From Phialocephala subalpina (taxonomy: Eukaryota; Ascomycota; Leotiomycetes; Helotiales; Mollisiaceae), in NCBI GenBank assembly GCA_900073065.1, contig FJOG01000059.1:123612-187611 (forward strand): 64,000 bases of DNA, in the 5' to 3' direction. Below the pieces are notes generated by a model. That model searched no databases, was not told where the DNA came from, and worked only from the letters and a program-made list of their open reading frames with translations. This document shows positions 11,802 through 24,092 of this stretch, one piece after another. Position 1 is the stretch's first letter; each line of letters starts with the position of its first letter. The translations under genes were made by a program, and so were the position numbers.

Positions 11802-12140
11802 TGCTGGTGCTCGTTGGGTGGCTAACAAGTCTCGAAAGGCCTTGATGAGTCTTTTGATGGTATGATGGTATCGAAGGGGTATGCAGACTACTGTTATATC
11901 AGTTAGAGCTCCATTTTGACCCCGATGTGGGGTCTCTAGGGTGGTCCGGAGGACCATAGGCTGCTGCACGCCCTTAAATATTTAGGGCCACCTGCCCCGT
12001 AAGCTCTCCTGGAATACAAACGGAACATAGTGATCACAGCCTAGAGGCAGCACTTACTCTGACGAAAATTCCACCTGTCTATGCTGGAGGAAGACTTGCA
12101 GCAGTTTGGAGTAATTGTAAGGAAAATAATTCATTCATTC

Positions 12141-13103
12141 TCAAACAAGTTTCTGTGGCCCATTTGGCTTGACATACATTCTGCTCTTTGCCTTCCCCTG
12201 TTCCAAGCGATGAAGAGCGTCATTCAACTCGTCAAACGGCACCTCTTCTATGTCTGGTTCCAGCTTCCCACTCGCAATCCAATCGAATATGACAGGCAAC
12301 TCCTCCTTTCGGCTTCCCAAAGATCCTCGAATCTCAATGTTCTTCATAACAATTAGACCTGAAGGTAGCAGCATCTCTGGGTCTCCCATGCCGACTAGAA
12401 CAACGACCCCCTCGCGCTTGACAGCGTGAATGGCCGCAACCATTGTCGCTTTCACTCCAACGAAGTCCATGATGACATCGAAGACCACATCCTTGAAGTC
12501 TTCAATGTTTGTCGAACAGGCTTCGGGGCCATGTTTCTTGGCTGCCTCCACCTTTCCACTGTCGATGTCAACTCCATAGACCGTCGCACCAAGAAGACAT
12601 GCAACTCGCAGACCAACAGATCCCAAACCGCCGAGTCCAAGAACACCAACAGTCATGGAAGATGTGACCCCGGCTGTCTTCACGACAGAATGATAAGCCG
12701 AAGCCATCGCGTCGACAGCGACGCAAGCTTTCTCAAAACTGAGATTGTCCGGCAAAGGTACGACCGTATGGGCAGGTGCAACCGCGAACTCCGCATATCC
12801 GCCATTAAAGTCCAGACCAATCGCGGTGGCGGGAGCAACAAGAGCTATACCAACTCGCTGTCCAACATATAGCTCCGTGACGTCTTCTCCCAAGGCGGTG
12901 ATTTGGGCTGAAATCTCGTGGCCGAGTGTGATGGGCCTTTGCTTCACCCATTGAGCTCCTGAACCGTCAAGAATATGGCAATCGGAGTGGCAAAGTCCAC
13001 AAGCTTTGATCTGAATTTGAACTTCGCCTGCAGCAGGTTGTGGGATTGGGACATCTTGAAGTACAAGCCCAGTCCCAGGACCGTTCCACTGGTAAGCTTT
13101 CAT
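12141..13103 (-). CDS. Zinc-type medium-chain alcohol dehydrogenase, structural-zinc lobe absent
   Basis: This intronless 320-residue protein oxidises or reduces an alcohol/aldehyde pair with NAD(P). Catalytic-zinc motifs CGLCHSD (about residue 36) and GHE (about 62) and the Rossmann motif GLGGLGSVG (about 154) are clear. The usual four-cysteine structural-zinc loop after GxRV is missing: GQRVGIALVAPATAIG runs straight into FNGGYAEF. This explains a length about 25 residues below the usual 340-350. Some MDR members lack this lobe naturally. The gene is divergent from the transporter at 13812, and the shared 708-bp region holds CCCCCACATG. A role on the decarboxylase's aldehyde product is a reasonable guess. 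Confidence 0.9.
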   Translation of the reverse strand: MKAYQWNGPGTGLVLQDVPIPQPAAGEVQIQIKACGLCHSDCHILDGSGAQWVKQRPITLGHEISAQITALGEDVTELYVGQRVGIALVAPATAIGLDFNGGYAEFAVAPAHTVVPLPDNLSFEKACVAVDAMASAYHSVVKTAGVTSSMTVGVLGLGGLGSVGLRVACLLGATVYGVDIDSGKVEAAKKHGPEACSTNIEDFKDVVFDVIMDFVGVKATMVAAIHAVKREGVVVLVGMGDPEMLLPSGLIVMKNIEIRGSLGSRKEELPVIFDWIASGKLEPDIEEVPFDELNDALHRLEQGKAKSRMYVKPNGPQKLV

Positions 13104-13338
13104 GGCGAAAGAGTTTCAATTCACGAGAGTAGAGAAAGGGATGTGATGAATTTCGCTTTGTGGTTGCGATTTTTAACTGAAGCAAATTACATCGCGTCGA
13201 AGGAATATGATATACACGTTTCTTAATGATCTCCAACATATATCATCATCACGGCAGTCACCCTCGCCAATTCAGTTACCTGCTGGACTCCGAATTTTCT
13301 GAAAGCCGTATGTGTTGAGAATGACCCACTCGGGATAT

Positions 13339-13348
13339 CCCCCACATG
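13339..13348. promoter_or_regulatory. CCCCCACATG motif between ADH and MFS genes
   Basis: The same ten bases occur at 34841-34850 between the second regulator and the P450. The core CCCCACAT also occurs at 29292-29299 and, reversed, at 26156-26163. All lie in promoters of this cluster. Binding by a cluster regulator is inferred. Confidence 0.35.
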
Positions 13349-13811
13349 TATCGCAGAAGTGCAGGCAGCTCACCGTGAAGCCGAAAATTGAGAATTTGTT
13401 GCTTGAAACGGATGAACGAGTGGCTCTGTAGTCACCGGAGGATTGGAACAGCTTAACCTTGGCCGAATTGTCGTGGCGTCCAGTCCGTGTAACAGTATTA
13501 GCAATTGTACCTTCAAAGAACCCTCTGGGCCGCACCTGCCAATTTTGTGAAGGAACGGCAATATCCTGAATCTCGCCGAAGGCAAATTGATGTGTCTGGC
13601 TACCCCGCAAACTGCTCCTTTCAGCTGTTGTGGGGGCGGGCCGCTCCCCATGAATTTCGACGCACAGGCCTAGAACTCCCTAGTAAGTCTGCATATGAGG
13701 TCTGCTCCTCCCGTTGTTGCTTCTATAATCCAGATCTGACAAATTTGTTCCTCTCTACCAGTCACAGAAGCACGAAATAACAACCCGCTGCATTTGGAAG
13801 TACCATTCAAT

Positions 13812-15769
13812 ATGGCATTCGGCATTTTGGAATATCGTGGCAGTCTGGAGCATGTCCCTGGCACTGCACAACTCGAGGATGTTACCCCAGAAAATACAGC
13901 TCATCTGAAGAAAGGAAGTGGAAGGAATGCAGATATTGTTCTTATTCCACAACCTTCAAACGACCCGAACGACCCCTTGAATTGGCCACTCTGGCAGCGT
14001 GATCTGATTCTGGTCCTCTACCTCTTTTGTTGTCTGATGTGCGTGGGAGGGTAAGTATCAACGATCATACACTAAAACTTTGGCTGATTATCCTCAGAGT
14101 TGGGCCACTTCTCGCTGTCATCACTTTTCCCATCCTTCAGGAGTTTCACTTGACCTTCACTCAAGTGTCTCTGCTCACAGGATACCAACTTTGCACAGTT
14201 GGAGCTATCTCGGTATTCATTTCCGCGCTATGCTGCAAGTATGGAAAGCGCCTACCATTCCTCGTCTCCATGGCGTTTCTCCTAGCTGGAACAATCTGGT
14301 GTGCATGTTCTACCTCTTACCAAACGCTTCTTGGAGGTCGAATCTTCCAAGGTATCGGCTCGACTTTTTTCGAAGGCGTCGCATTTTCTGTCATCGGCGA
14401 CATGTACTTTGTTCATCAAAGAGGATCACGGATGGCAATCTTTATCATGGCTCAGTCGGGATTACTCCTCTTACCTAGTCTGATTGCTGGACAGATAGCT
14501 ACTGACCTGAGTTGTAAGTGTCAATTTCTCGGAAAATTATTCCCTCTTTCGTGCTGTCTCTGGAGTGCATTACTCTAATGCACTCCAAATGTGCTTCAGA
14601 CGCACTCTCAAGACATGCGTTTTTATTCTTGAAACATACAAAAGAAGTTAGCTGACTCCGAGATCTTGACAAATAGGGCGATGGGTGTTTTGGTTCCTCG
14701 CAATCTTTCTTGGAGTTGGGTTCATTGGAGCAATAATTTTCGGCTGGGAAACTGCCTTCAACCGCAATGCAGTTTATAACATTGATTCCTCGTCACAAGA
14801 TGTGAGCAAATCCTAGTCCTCCGGCTTAACACCCCTTGCTAATCGAGAGACAGAATATTCAAATTATTGAGGACCTCAAGAGTGGGGCAACTCACCAGGA
14901 GGATAAAATCGTCCTCGACCGGTCCGTTACTATGTCCTCTAGTGCGTCGAAGCCTCGCGATTCCTTTGTGACAAGGATGAGGCCATGTTCCACCACATAT
15001 ACAGATGATTCACTCATCAAGCTGGTTATTCGACCGTTCTTCACATTGCTCAACCCTGCTATATCTTGGGCTGTCATCCTCATAGCCTTCTCTCAACTCT
15101 GGAATGTTCTCATCAACCTTTTAGTGGCGCAGCTCTTCGCTGTGCCTCCCTACAATCTCAACACGGCTCAAATCGGCTATCTGTTCGTTGGTCCCATGGT
15201 TGGGGGATTGCTTGGCTGTCTCCTATGTGGTATGATCTCGGATCCCCTCGCAAAGGCTATCAGCAGGCGAAACAACGGTGTCTACGAACCTGAATTCCGG
15301 CTCATCCTGATGATACTTGTCCCGATATTCTGCTCTATAGGATACTTCCTTTTCGGAAACTTGGTCTCGCAAGGAAAGAGTCCGGTCGTCATGTCTGTTA
15401 TCTGGGGCATCGCTTTCGTTTCCGTTCAACTGGTGATGAGCTCTATCGGATCATATCTCGTGGACGCCTTCCGCAGCGTCAGCATTGAGGTGTTCGTGGC
15501 ATCTATGGCCATGAAGAACTTTCTGTTCTTTGGTTTCTCTTGTAAGTCAATGAATCAATAATTTCCTAGACCAAAATGAATGGTTGTGGATGAGCTAACA
15601 ATCATTAGTCTTCATGAACAATTGGCTCGCGGAATGGGGCCCCGCCAGAACATTCAATCTCATCGGCGGTGTCATGATTGGATTATCTGCTACAACAATT
15701 CCAGTGTATGTCTTTGGAAAGAGAATGCGTGCATGGTGGCACCAACATGATATCCTGAGCAAGTGGTAA
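13812..15769 (+). CDS. MFS transporter (DHA1/HOL1-like)
   Basis: This multi-exon gene starts at the ATG at 13812 (MAFGILEYRG) and ends at the TAA at 15767-15769. The pre-helix motif DPNDPLNWPLWQRD is characteristic of fungal proton-antiport MFS proteins. Hydrophobic segments follow in two sets of about six, separated by a hydrophilic loop encoded around 14850-15010. Introns are seen near 14051-14099, 14513-14677, 14800-14852 and 15541-15608. The signature GRIFQGIGS lies in the first half. It is a plasma-membrane carrier of small organic molecules; whether it imports a substrate or exports a product is open. It is divergent from the alcohol dehydrogenase, which suggests co-expression with the cluster. 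Confidence 0.88.
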
Positions 15770-16231
15770 GCGGTGGCGAAGGTTCCAACTCGGTCGCCTA
15801 TCGACAATTCTCGTTCACAGACCTCCTCCCATGTGCACTCCTAGGAGTCTTCAAGGACTCGTCGCGCTATCCTGTAGTTGAAATCAAGATTGTTCACGTC
15901 GTGTCTCGTAATACCCCCATTGAAACCCTACTCCTCCTCTTCAAAGTGAGCATGATTATGGCAGCAGTCGAAGTCGGACACTTAACCGCTGTAAATATAG
16001 GAATCTGCTCTGTAACTTGGGAGCTTTTGGACATCGACCGCTGAATATTCAGGCATGGAAAGCCTGGAGCCTTAGCGAGAGGCCTGCTAGAAAACGTCAC
16101 TGGACTAGCCAGTCCACACCGCAGGAGTCACCTAACTTGTAACCTGACATGCACCGAGAGTACGAGGGGCAGTAGTACCAGAGAGAAAATGTTTTTTTGT
16201 AGGAATCATAGCGGTACATTCGTAGTTGCAT

Positions 16232-17174
16232 CTACTTGTTGAAGACCATCTTATTCGCAACTTTGCCTAGACCCACAACCTCAACCTCCACAACATCTCC
16301 ATCCTGCAGAAACTTCTTCTGGAAAAAGCCAACTCCCGCCGGTGTCCCAGTCATAATCACAGTACCCTTCCTCAGCGTCATACCACGCGACAAATGCGAC
16401 ACGATCTGCTTCACAGACCAAATCATATCATCCGTACCAGTCTCTTGCCGTATCTCCCCATTGACCCGCGTAACATAACGGAGTTTCTGCGGATCTGGCA
16501 CAGATTTCGTTGACCAAATGGCAGGTCCAATTGGTGCGAATGAATTGAATGACTTCGCGTATGTATATTGGCCCCCAGATGCATCTGGCATTTGAAAGTT
16601 GCGTGCAGATACATCGTTGCCTGCAGTGTACCCCAGCACATAGTCTAGTGCTTCGTCCTCCGATATGTTCAACGCATCTTTTCCTATCACAACTATGAGC
16701 TCGCCCTCGTAGTCGAGCATCACTTGGGCATCGGGATGGATGGGGATGTCGTCCATGGGGCCCGCGAGTGCGTCTGCAGGTTTCGTGAAGATCACTGGAT
16801 ATTTGGGGACGGTGAGCTAGACTGTGTCAGCCAGTGTATCTTGATGTGCCTCATGGGAGTCTTGAAGCGAGCTTACCTTTGCTTCAGTTGCGTGCTTCCC
16901 ATAGTTTACGCCGACGCATTGTATAATAGGTGTTTTCTCCAGAGGGCAAAGAAGCTGAGGATCTAAATGTTAGAATGGTGTATGGGTGAAGATACAAGGA
17001 TTGATATACCTTTGTTACTGTTATGGCATCTTCTCCAGAAGCTGAGAAGCCTTCAGTCAGATCCCCATTCAGCTTAGTGACCTTGAATCCTGCTGATGAA
17101 ACTTCGACCAAGTTTCCGTAGTAAGTTTTGCCCCCAGCTTGGTATCGGACAAGCGCGTCGAAAGCCATCTTCAT
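16232..17174 (-). CDS. FAH-family hydrolase (acylpyruvase / FAHD1-like)
   Basis: This gene of about 285 residues has two introns near 16814-16876 and 16960-17012. It begins MKMAFDALVRY at 17174; a second ATG lies two codons later. It has the C-terminal fumarylacetoacetase fold alone. Family motifs include CVGVNYGKHA, the metal ligands in DYEGELIVVIG and GNDVSARN, KSFNSFAPIGP, and TGTPAGVGFF. Members cleave C-C bonds in acylpyruvates and similar 1,3-dicarbonyl ring-fission products, or decarboxylate oxaloacetate. Next to an extradiol-type dioxygenase this suits hydrolysis of an opened ring. It is the second FAH-superfamily gene in the cluster. Confidence 0.9.
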
Positions 17175-17562
17175 TCAAACGTCGCAGAGAGAAGTTGGAC
17201 GTCTGGGGTTTCTCCTGGGAAAGAGGTCAGATTATTTAGAGGTCACAGTGATTTTGGCAAGGAAGTAATCACGTGTAGTCCCCTTGGATCTTGGCACCAC
17301 GAGGTGCTTGGGTCCTCGGCTGGTGTACTGTTCAATGTGGGAAATCTCCGATGCCTTCTCAGTTTCTTTGATACTTCCTGGAATGGTCGGACTGTCCATT
17401 CTGCATGCGACAAAAACTTTAAATTCTCCTAAGTAGGCATGAGGAGATATCAAATACGATGAAAGTGATTGGTACATGAAAGTACGGTCTGTTTGTGTTG
17501 TTCAGGCAATCCGTGGATTTCTTCAAGATACATCTATTGGATACAAAGCATACTGTACATTA

Positions 17563-19935
17563 TTACAAAGCAGGAGCTCCATACGCTAATGAGCGATCCA
17601 AGAATCCCATTGCTTGATTCAAAAATTCCAGTTCCATCGTTTCCCTCCTCCCAACGTTGGAACTCGTTCGCCGCCGTTTTCGGCTTCCTTCTTCCGATCC
17701 CGATGAGCTGAACGTAACCCCTGGCGGTCTCTTCAATGCTGCACTAGACCGAATTAGACGATTCACCTCCTGCATAACCGACCAGTGTTCGCGAGCGCTC
17801 TGAAACCTTGGAGCCAGCATGTTGGTAAGTTCTAAAAGTTTCTCCATCTCGGGATGAATCTCGATTGGGTTGTCTTGTGGCGGGTCATGCGGGTCGACTC
17901 TCCGACAATTTTCCTCCACCAAAAACATCACCAGTGGTAATATGGTCCAGGACAAACTGGTAGGAACAATGTCAGCCAGCTGTCTTAGACTTTCCCAAAT
18001 TACCGGACTCACAGTGTTCCCGGAATTGATTCAACCTCTATTTCCAACAGGATACGCCCAGCTACTTGGGAAACGCTAGCACATGCACTTCGCAGTCTGC
18101 TCAGGCCCGTTTGTTGACAACTCTTCGCCCACGAACCTGACGGAGTAGAGATGGTGGACTGGTATAATGTTGCAATACTCGAACTTTCGTTCAAGGCGGT
18201 TAGATAATGACTAATTGGCTTGGTTAAATACTCACTGTGCAATCAAAGATAAAGTGTATGCTCGTAGCTTCCCCAGCAGTTGCTCCGATGTCAGCTCTTC
18301 GCCTTGGCTTGCTCCTTCTGGCGTCTGAGCTTGCCTTTGGTTCTCTTCATATTCCCGAATCAGGTCCGAGACATCCGTCTCGAACTTCGCTGCTTCAAGA
18401 TAGTTCACAAGGTAATGGTGCAGGTTGTCCTCAGTTTCGGGCTCGTCCTTGTCCTTATCTTTGACATCTGGTTCGCTGGCGTTCCATTGCAATTGAAAAA
18501 GCTCCGATCTCTGCAATTTCAACATAGCGCTGAGGTTTAGACTCAGCTTGCACATGGTAACAAAATCCTCGATCATCCTCAATTTTCCTTGTGGCGAAGA
18601 GAAATTGTGAAAGATAACCTCCCTGTCAAACTCCGATCGAACGGCGTCCGGCTCGCACAACAGGTTTTCCTCGATGTGCAAGCGATGTGGTCGCCTCATA
18701 GCATATGATATGAACGCATTTCGCGCAAGGCAGCACCAATAGAGGATGTCACGGCGTTTTGGCATCACAAGCGTTACTTGCGAGGTCGATTTGAGCAGAT
18801 ATTGCCGCGTGTGGTAGATGGCCCTGTCCGCCCAGACACTATTCACAGTCACGTCAAGCTTCGGCCCACACCAGAAAGAGAGCAGGAGAGAAGCCTTGGC
18901 GAGAACAAGCTCATCGATCTCAGTCCAGATCTCAAAGCGAGCGCACTCATACATTTTCTTCCGGCACAAGTTAGCCGTGTTCACTGTAGTGCGAGTGAAA
19001 TCTTCTTACCTTGAGGCTTTGGAAGTATTCGGTCTGTGCCTCCCATACCGACTCGAAGCCTGCGCGTTGAAGTTGTTCGTCTCTCGCATGCTATCAAGAA
19101 TGAGTACCAGCGAAAATGATAAAATGATACAGTACTTGGCTTACAGCGAAGGCAGCGAATATCATAGAGTTGAAAAGAATCGACGGAAACATATCTAAAA
19201 AGCCATCTTTGTTGAATGCAAAGTAGTGATGATAGAATTGCTGCTCATCAATGATAGGACACAGTGGGTGTACGTTTCGGAAGTAAATCATGACAAGTTC
19301 ATCTCGTAACGATGGATCTAGCGGAGCGACATTTATATTGTCCCACAAAGCGGAGTACCGTTTAGATCCATACTCGAAAAACTCTGAGGCATGGAAAGGG
19401 GTATGGGGCCAGTCTCCAGATGCGGTTTGCCTAGGTCCTCGCGAGTGCTGTTCGATAGTATCTGTCCAGAAATCCGCGTTGCCGTCGAGGAATATCTGAT
19501 CCGGTGTTTGTGCACTGGGGTTGATGTCTGGCACCGTTCAGTCAGTGACGACATCATCTTGATCTGTATGTTAACATAGAACTTGCCTTCAATGGGAGAA
19601 AAGTGCTGTTCGAGCTCACTCGGCGTTGCAGTATCGCCTAGATGTGTCAGATATGACATGCGAGCCACCAATAATAGAGATTGAACTAACTGTCAATCGA
19701 CGAAAGCGGCGAGGGTTGCGTGATATCCAGAATTGCATTGGACTGAGGAGGTTTGAATGTATCGTTCTGTTACCGTTTCTATTAGCCTCTGGCGGGCCGC
19801 GGTGGTGGGGGCTATTAGCCATACGCTGCTTTCATGCACCCCTGGCGCATTCCAAAGATCAATATCCGCAGACAACCGAAAGATTTCTTCCATGTTCACT
19901 CCTGCATAGCAAAGGTCAAAGTCCGGGGCAGCCAT
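17563..19935 (-). CDS. Fungal_trans-domain transcription factor, no zinc cluster seen
   Basis: This multi-exon gene contains the fungal-specific transcription factor middle homology region: YFRNVHPLCPIIDEQQFYHHYF, here as YFRNVHPLCPIID then QQFYHHYF, encoded near 19240, and ARFEIWTEIDELVLAKAS, ILYWCCLARNAFISYAMRRPH and the long helical tail to 17563. The C-terminus is basic-rich (SRKRRRTSS). The probable N-terminus at 19935 (MAAPDFDLCYAGVN) contains no Cys-rich DNA-binding domain, and none appears in the upstream frames to 20330. Either a 5' exon is missed or it is a regulator without its own DNA-binding domain. It resembles cutinase-factor-type regulators. It is divergent from the beta-lactamase gene and probably controls the cluster. 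Confidence 0.75.
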
Positions 19936-20736
19936 CGTTATCGTTGCAACGAGCAAATGGGGCGGGGGAAGAGTAGTAACCAAGGGCAGAAATAATCGAG
20001 GGGACGTTGTCGAAGCTGCTTTCATGGAAGAAGATGGAATTTACGAGTTGAAAAGGAGACAGAAGTGAAGGTAGGAAGATGTGAGGTTTCAAGAAGGTAA
20101 AGGAAGTGCGGAAGCAAAAATGCGGGGTTATGGGGTGCATCGGCGAGCGAAGCTAGTTACGGAACGCCACATTTTACGGCGCAGGGTCCTCCACGGCTCC
20201 ACGCAAGCCCTTTATAAGGTGTATCCCTGCTACGATCTGCGCTGAAAGCAATTCTTGACAACATTCTGGAACGAGGCCTAGGTGGACGCCTAAGAGACAG
20301 TAAAGGGACTCAGATCATGCATTATTAATGATTCCCTTCAATACCCATGAGTCGTAGACTCGGGGTTCGGATCCGGAAAGGCGGCTAATGCACAAAAAGG
20401 GTCTGATCTCGTGAAGGTCCGGGTCTCGACTGAGTGGGAATTTACCGAGCAATCCAAACCCAATGGCGGGGGAGGCGCATCAAGGTTAATTCCCACATGG
20501 TCTTTGATCGCGAGTGGGGGTTTTGTACAAGCAATAGGCGTCTTCATGCGAGTTCTACACGTTTGCCTTTCTCCATGTCGGGTCACGTGGAGACTCCGGT
20601 CTCAGAGACAGGACTTAGATAAGTTCTTTGAAGTTTAGCAGGAAAAGCCTAAGTTCTGGTTGTGTTTGGTTATCGTCTTCTGTCAATTGTTCTAACATTA
20701 TTACAGCATCAAGGTTGATTTGCGCAATTCATCAAG

Positions 20737-22072
20737 ATGCCAACGCTCGAAGAATCATTTGAGGCTGCTTGTGCAAGTGGGAAAATTCCCGGAGCTGTGC
20801 TTGTGGCAACAAACAAGACTGGGAGTTTCACATACTCGAAATCTTTTGGTGTCCGCTCTCTCGGCGATGAAATCAAAGTTCCACTTGGACCGGATTCCCT
20901 CCTGACTCTCACAAGTTGCACAAAGCTCATCACAACTGTTGGTGCACTCCAATTGGTCGAGAACGGTGTGATTGGCCTTGATGACGATGTGGCAAGCACT
21001 CTTCCAGAGCTTGCAAACTTGGAGGTTTTGAGTGGAATGAAGGACGGGAAAGGGATACTGAAGGAAAGGCAAATTCCAATCACTTTACGGTGCGTTCAGA
21101 ACGTTGAAGAACAGCCGAATTACAGCTGACGTCCTTGCAGCCATCTCCTTACGCACTCTGCTGGTACTTCCTACCTATTCATGTCACCAGTCCTGCAAGA
21201 GTACAACAAATCTCTTGAGGTTCCATTTGCCATGACGTCTCCTAAAACTGTCTTGGAAAGCTTTTGTACGCCCCTTACCTTTGAGCCTGGCACTTCTTGG
21301 ACCTACAGCACGGGTCTGGATTGGACTGGTCTCTTGATTGAGCGACTTACAAAGAAAGATCTCGAAATATATCTCAAGCAAAACGTGTTTTCACCTCTTG
21401 GAATTGACGACATTACCTTCTGGCCTGATGCGAACCCTGATCTTCAATCTCGTAAAGCAAGAATATCTGTTCGGGATCCATCAGTGCCAGATGGCAGCGG
21501 CAAGATCATGCCATTCAAAGGCCCCAGCATGGTTGATGGAGCCGCTGAAGCCCTTGGCGGACAAGGCCTGGTAGCTGCACCGTCTTCCTATTTGAAAATT
21601 CTGCAAAGCCTGCTTGTAGATGACGAGAAACTGCTGAAGAAGGAGACAGCAGCGATAATGTTTCAGCCACAGCTGAGCAAGGAAAGTCAAGTTGCACTCC
21701 AGAAGATTTATGAAAGCAAGCCGACGAGAGGTCCTTGCAGTATTGGAGATTTCCCTGCCGACGTCAAATATGATTGGGGACTCGGCGGACTGTTGACAAC
21801 GGAGGATGTCAAAAGAGATGGTCAACCGTTCAGAAGGAAGGGATGCCTGAACTGGAGTGGTGCCTTGAACTTGTTTTGGGTGAGCAGATTCATTTTCCGT
21901 GCTGCCAGACAACTGCTGATCTTCCTGGCGATAGTTCTTGGATCGAGAAGCTGGACTGTGTGGATTCTATGGTGGTCAAGTACTGCCACCTGGGGATGCA
22001 CAAGTGAAAGAGATGATCATCCTGTTTGAGAAGACCATGTATGACCGCAATTCGCAACAGTACAAGCTGTAG
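20737..22072 (+). CDS. Serine beta-lactamase-related hydrolase / esterase
   Basis: This gene has three exons, joined near 21089-21140 and 21879-21933. It begins MPTLEESFEAAC and ends QQYKL at 22072. The SxxK nucleophile motif appears as SCTK at about residue 61, with HLLTHSAGTSY after the first intron and WTYSTGLDWTG at the position of the Tyr motif. The C-terminal LPPGD block lies in the last exon. Fungal members of this class C beta-lactamase/EstB/LovD-like family are esterases, lactonases or acyltransferases rather than antibiotic-degrading enzymes. In this cluster a role in hydrolysing an ester or lactone of the aromatic substrate is possible. It is divergent from the regulator at 19935, and the shared spacer contains TGCGGGGTTA and TCCCACATGG. 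Confidence 0.88.
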
Positions 22073-22676
22073 TGTTCCGCGATAAGCAGCCTGCAGTCCG
22101 TTGGGCTAGCTCTTTGGCTCATGTCACTCCTTCTACTTCGAATCTGAAATTCATTTGATCATGGCAGAAATCTCCAAACTTGTAAATCTGACCGCTCCAA
22201 GTGAATTGTTCGAGCCGGCTGGCTGACTTCATTGTAGGTCATGGCGGTGAATAATTTTCACATTTCAATAAAGTATTAAAATTGCTTTCCATCTACGGCC
22301 TGTCAGCGCGCCACCAGCTTGTAGATCTCGTATAACGTGGAATGTCAATACTTTGAAGCTTAGAGATTGTAAGTTTAACTCTGGCTTGAAGGAGTATTCT
22401 TGCAGTCTCGAGTGCAACGTTCTTCGAGACCAGAATGAGGGAGCAAGGTGAAGCTCGCTAAGCAGAGGGGCTCGCTTAAAAGTCAGCGGGGTTGATACGA
22501 TCCAGAGGTCACAAGCTGGCGAGTATTGCATACTCCAACATAACTCATAATTCATCACGCAAACCACAAGAAAGAAAATTAAAACGTGTACGGACATGCC
22601 CTGTCATTCCATTCAATAAACCTATCGAGCAGGGTGACATGACAACCCCATTGCGTCGCAATTGGCGCCTGCAACT

Positions 22677-23564
22677 TCAGTCTGTATTCTCATAAGACCC
22701 ATGCTCATAGTAGTTATCGAACTTCTTTGGCTTGAGCATGTCTTGGTTCAAGAAACGAGCTGTATCGTTGGAATACTCCACAGGCTGACGAATGAACACT
22801 TCCGTACCAGAGCATTCGGCCACCTGGCCGGTGATGTCCTCAGACAAAAACTTATCGAAGGCGGACACGACAACATCCATCGGCGTCATATGCTCTTCAG
22901 GGACCAGCTTTTGCATTCCAGGCGAGATACCCGTGTCAACAGGCCCAGGGCACACGCAATTCAAGGTGATGTTTTCGGAGCTGTAAAGCCTAGGCCCCGC
23001 AGCACGGCAGAGGCCAACAAGCTATCCATATTCAGCACAACAGCTTTGAAAGTTTGGCGGGGAAAAGCTTACACCATGCTTTGCAGCACCGTAAATGGGC
23101 GCGACAAACATTGGATACAGTCCAGCCATACTAGCAGTTGCCACCACTTTACCACCACCAGCACCGCTCTTCCGGACGTAATGTCTGTAGAGTTTCAGTC
23201 CGTAGAACGTTGATAGAAGGTCGACTTCGATGGTTGCAAGGTTGGGTTTCTGGGGCTCGGGATCTTCTGGCAAAGCGTACAAAGACTCGTGTTCTGCGGT
23301 ACCCGCATTCGCAGCCAGGAAATCAATATGTCCAGCCCATTCGAATGCGTTCTTGAACATCACTGCTGAGGAGTCCCAATCCGAAACATCGCATTCCAAG
23401 AAAAAAACGTCTGGTCCCAGTTCCTTGGCAACTTTCTTTCCGGTGTTGACGTCTTTGTCAGCAATTACGACCCGCCAGCCTTTGGACAAGAGGTGTTTCG
23501 TGAGGGCGAGGCCGATGCCGGCTGCACCACCTGTGACAAGCCCAACTTTATTTTGCACTGCCAT
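22677..23564 (-). CDS. Short-chain dehydrogenase/reductase
   Basis: This two-exon gene has an intron near 23024-23074. It is a classical SDR. TGGAAGIG near residue 11 binds NAD(P), and an Asp after the second strand (VIADKD) favours NAD. AANAG replaces the usual NNAG, and SMAGLYP with YGAAKHG supplies the catalytic Ser, Tyr and Lys. PGPVDTGIS follows. Length is about 277 residues, and the closest familiar group is 15-hydroxyprostaglandin-dehydrogenase-like. It would oxidise or reduce a secondary alcohol/ketone of unknown identity. It is divergent from the VOC protein with a 528-bp shared promoter. Confidence 0.9.
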
Positions 23565-24092
23565 TGAAAGAGATAGATATCAAGTTGATGAGAAGTTAGG
23601 TTTTGGTGGGTTGAGTTGCGATAGATGTGACCGAAATCTGAGGGTAGGGGACCCGATCTAAGTTAATGTCATCAACGCCTGCTCAGTTCACTATACAGCC
23701 GGGCGTAGATTCCATTCCAATGCCATATTCCAGAACTAATGCTCAGAGTTTCGGTTTTCACTGCCTTTGAAATTTCACTTCGTACCGAACTATCCAATGA
23801 ACCTGAAGAACACCGTCGCAACGGATGTCGCGGTCGGCTTTAACCCACACACACTCATCTCAGGTTCCGACCTGCCTCGAAGTCGCACCCCCCCAATTCA
23901 CCCCGCACTCGTGATACGCTTATGGTTCTTGTTTTGCAATTTAGCTTCACCCGGACTGTCTGTTGCAGGTTTATATCCCAAAACACCATCAGAAAGATCC
24001 TCCCTCTCTCGCTCCGCAAGAATTGTTGATCACATCTTTGACTGCGCTTCCCCATCACAATTTCGAGACTTCCGCCCAGACAATTCAAAGAC

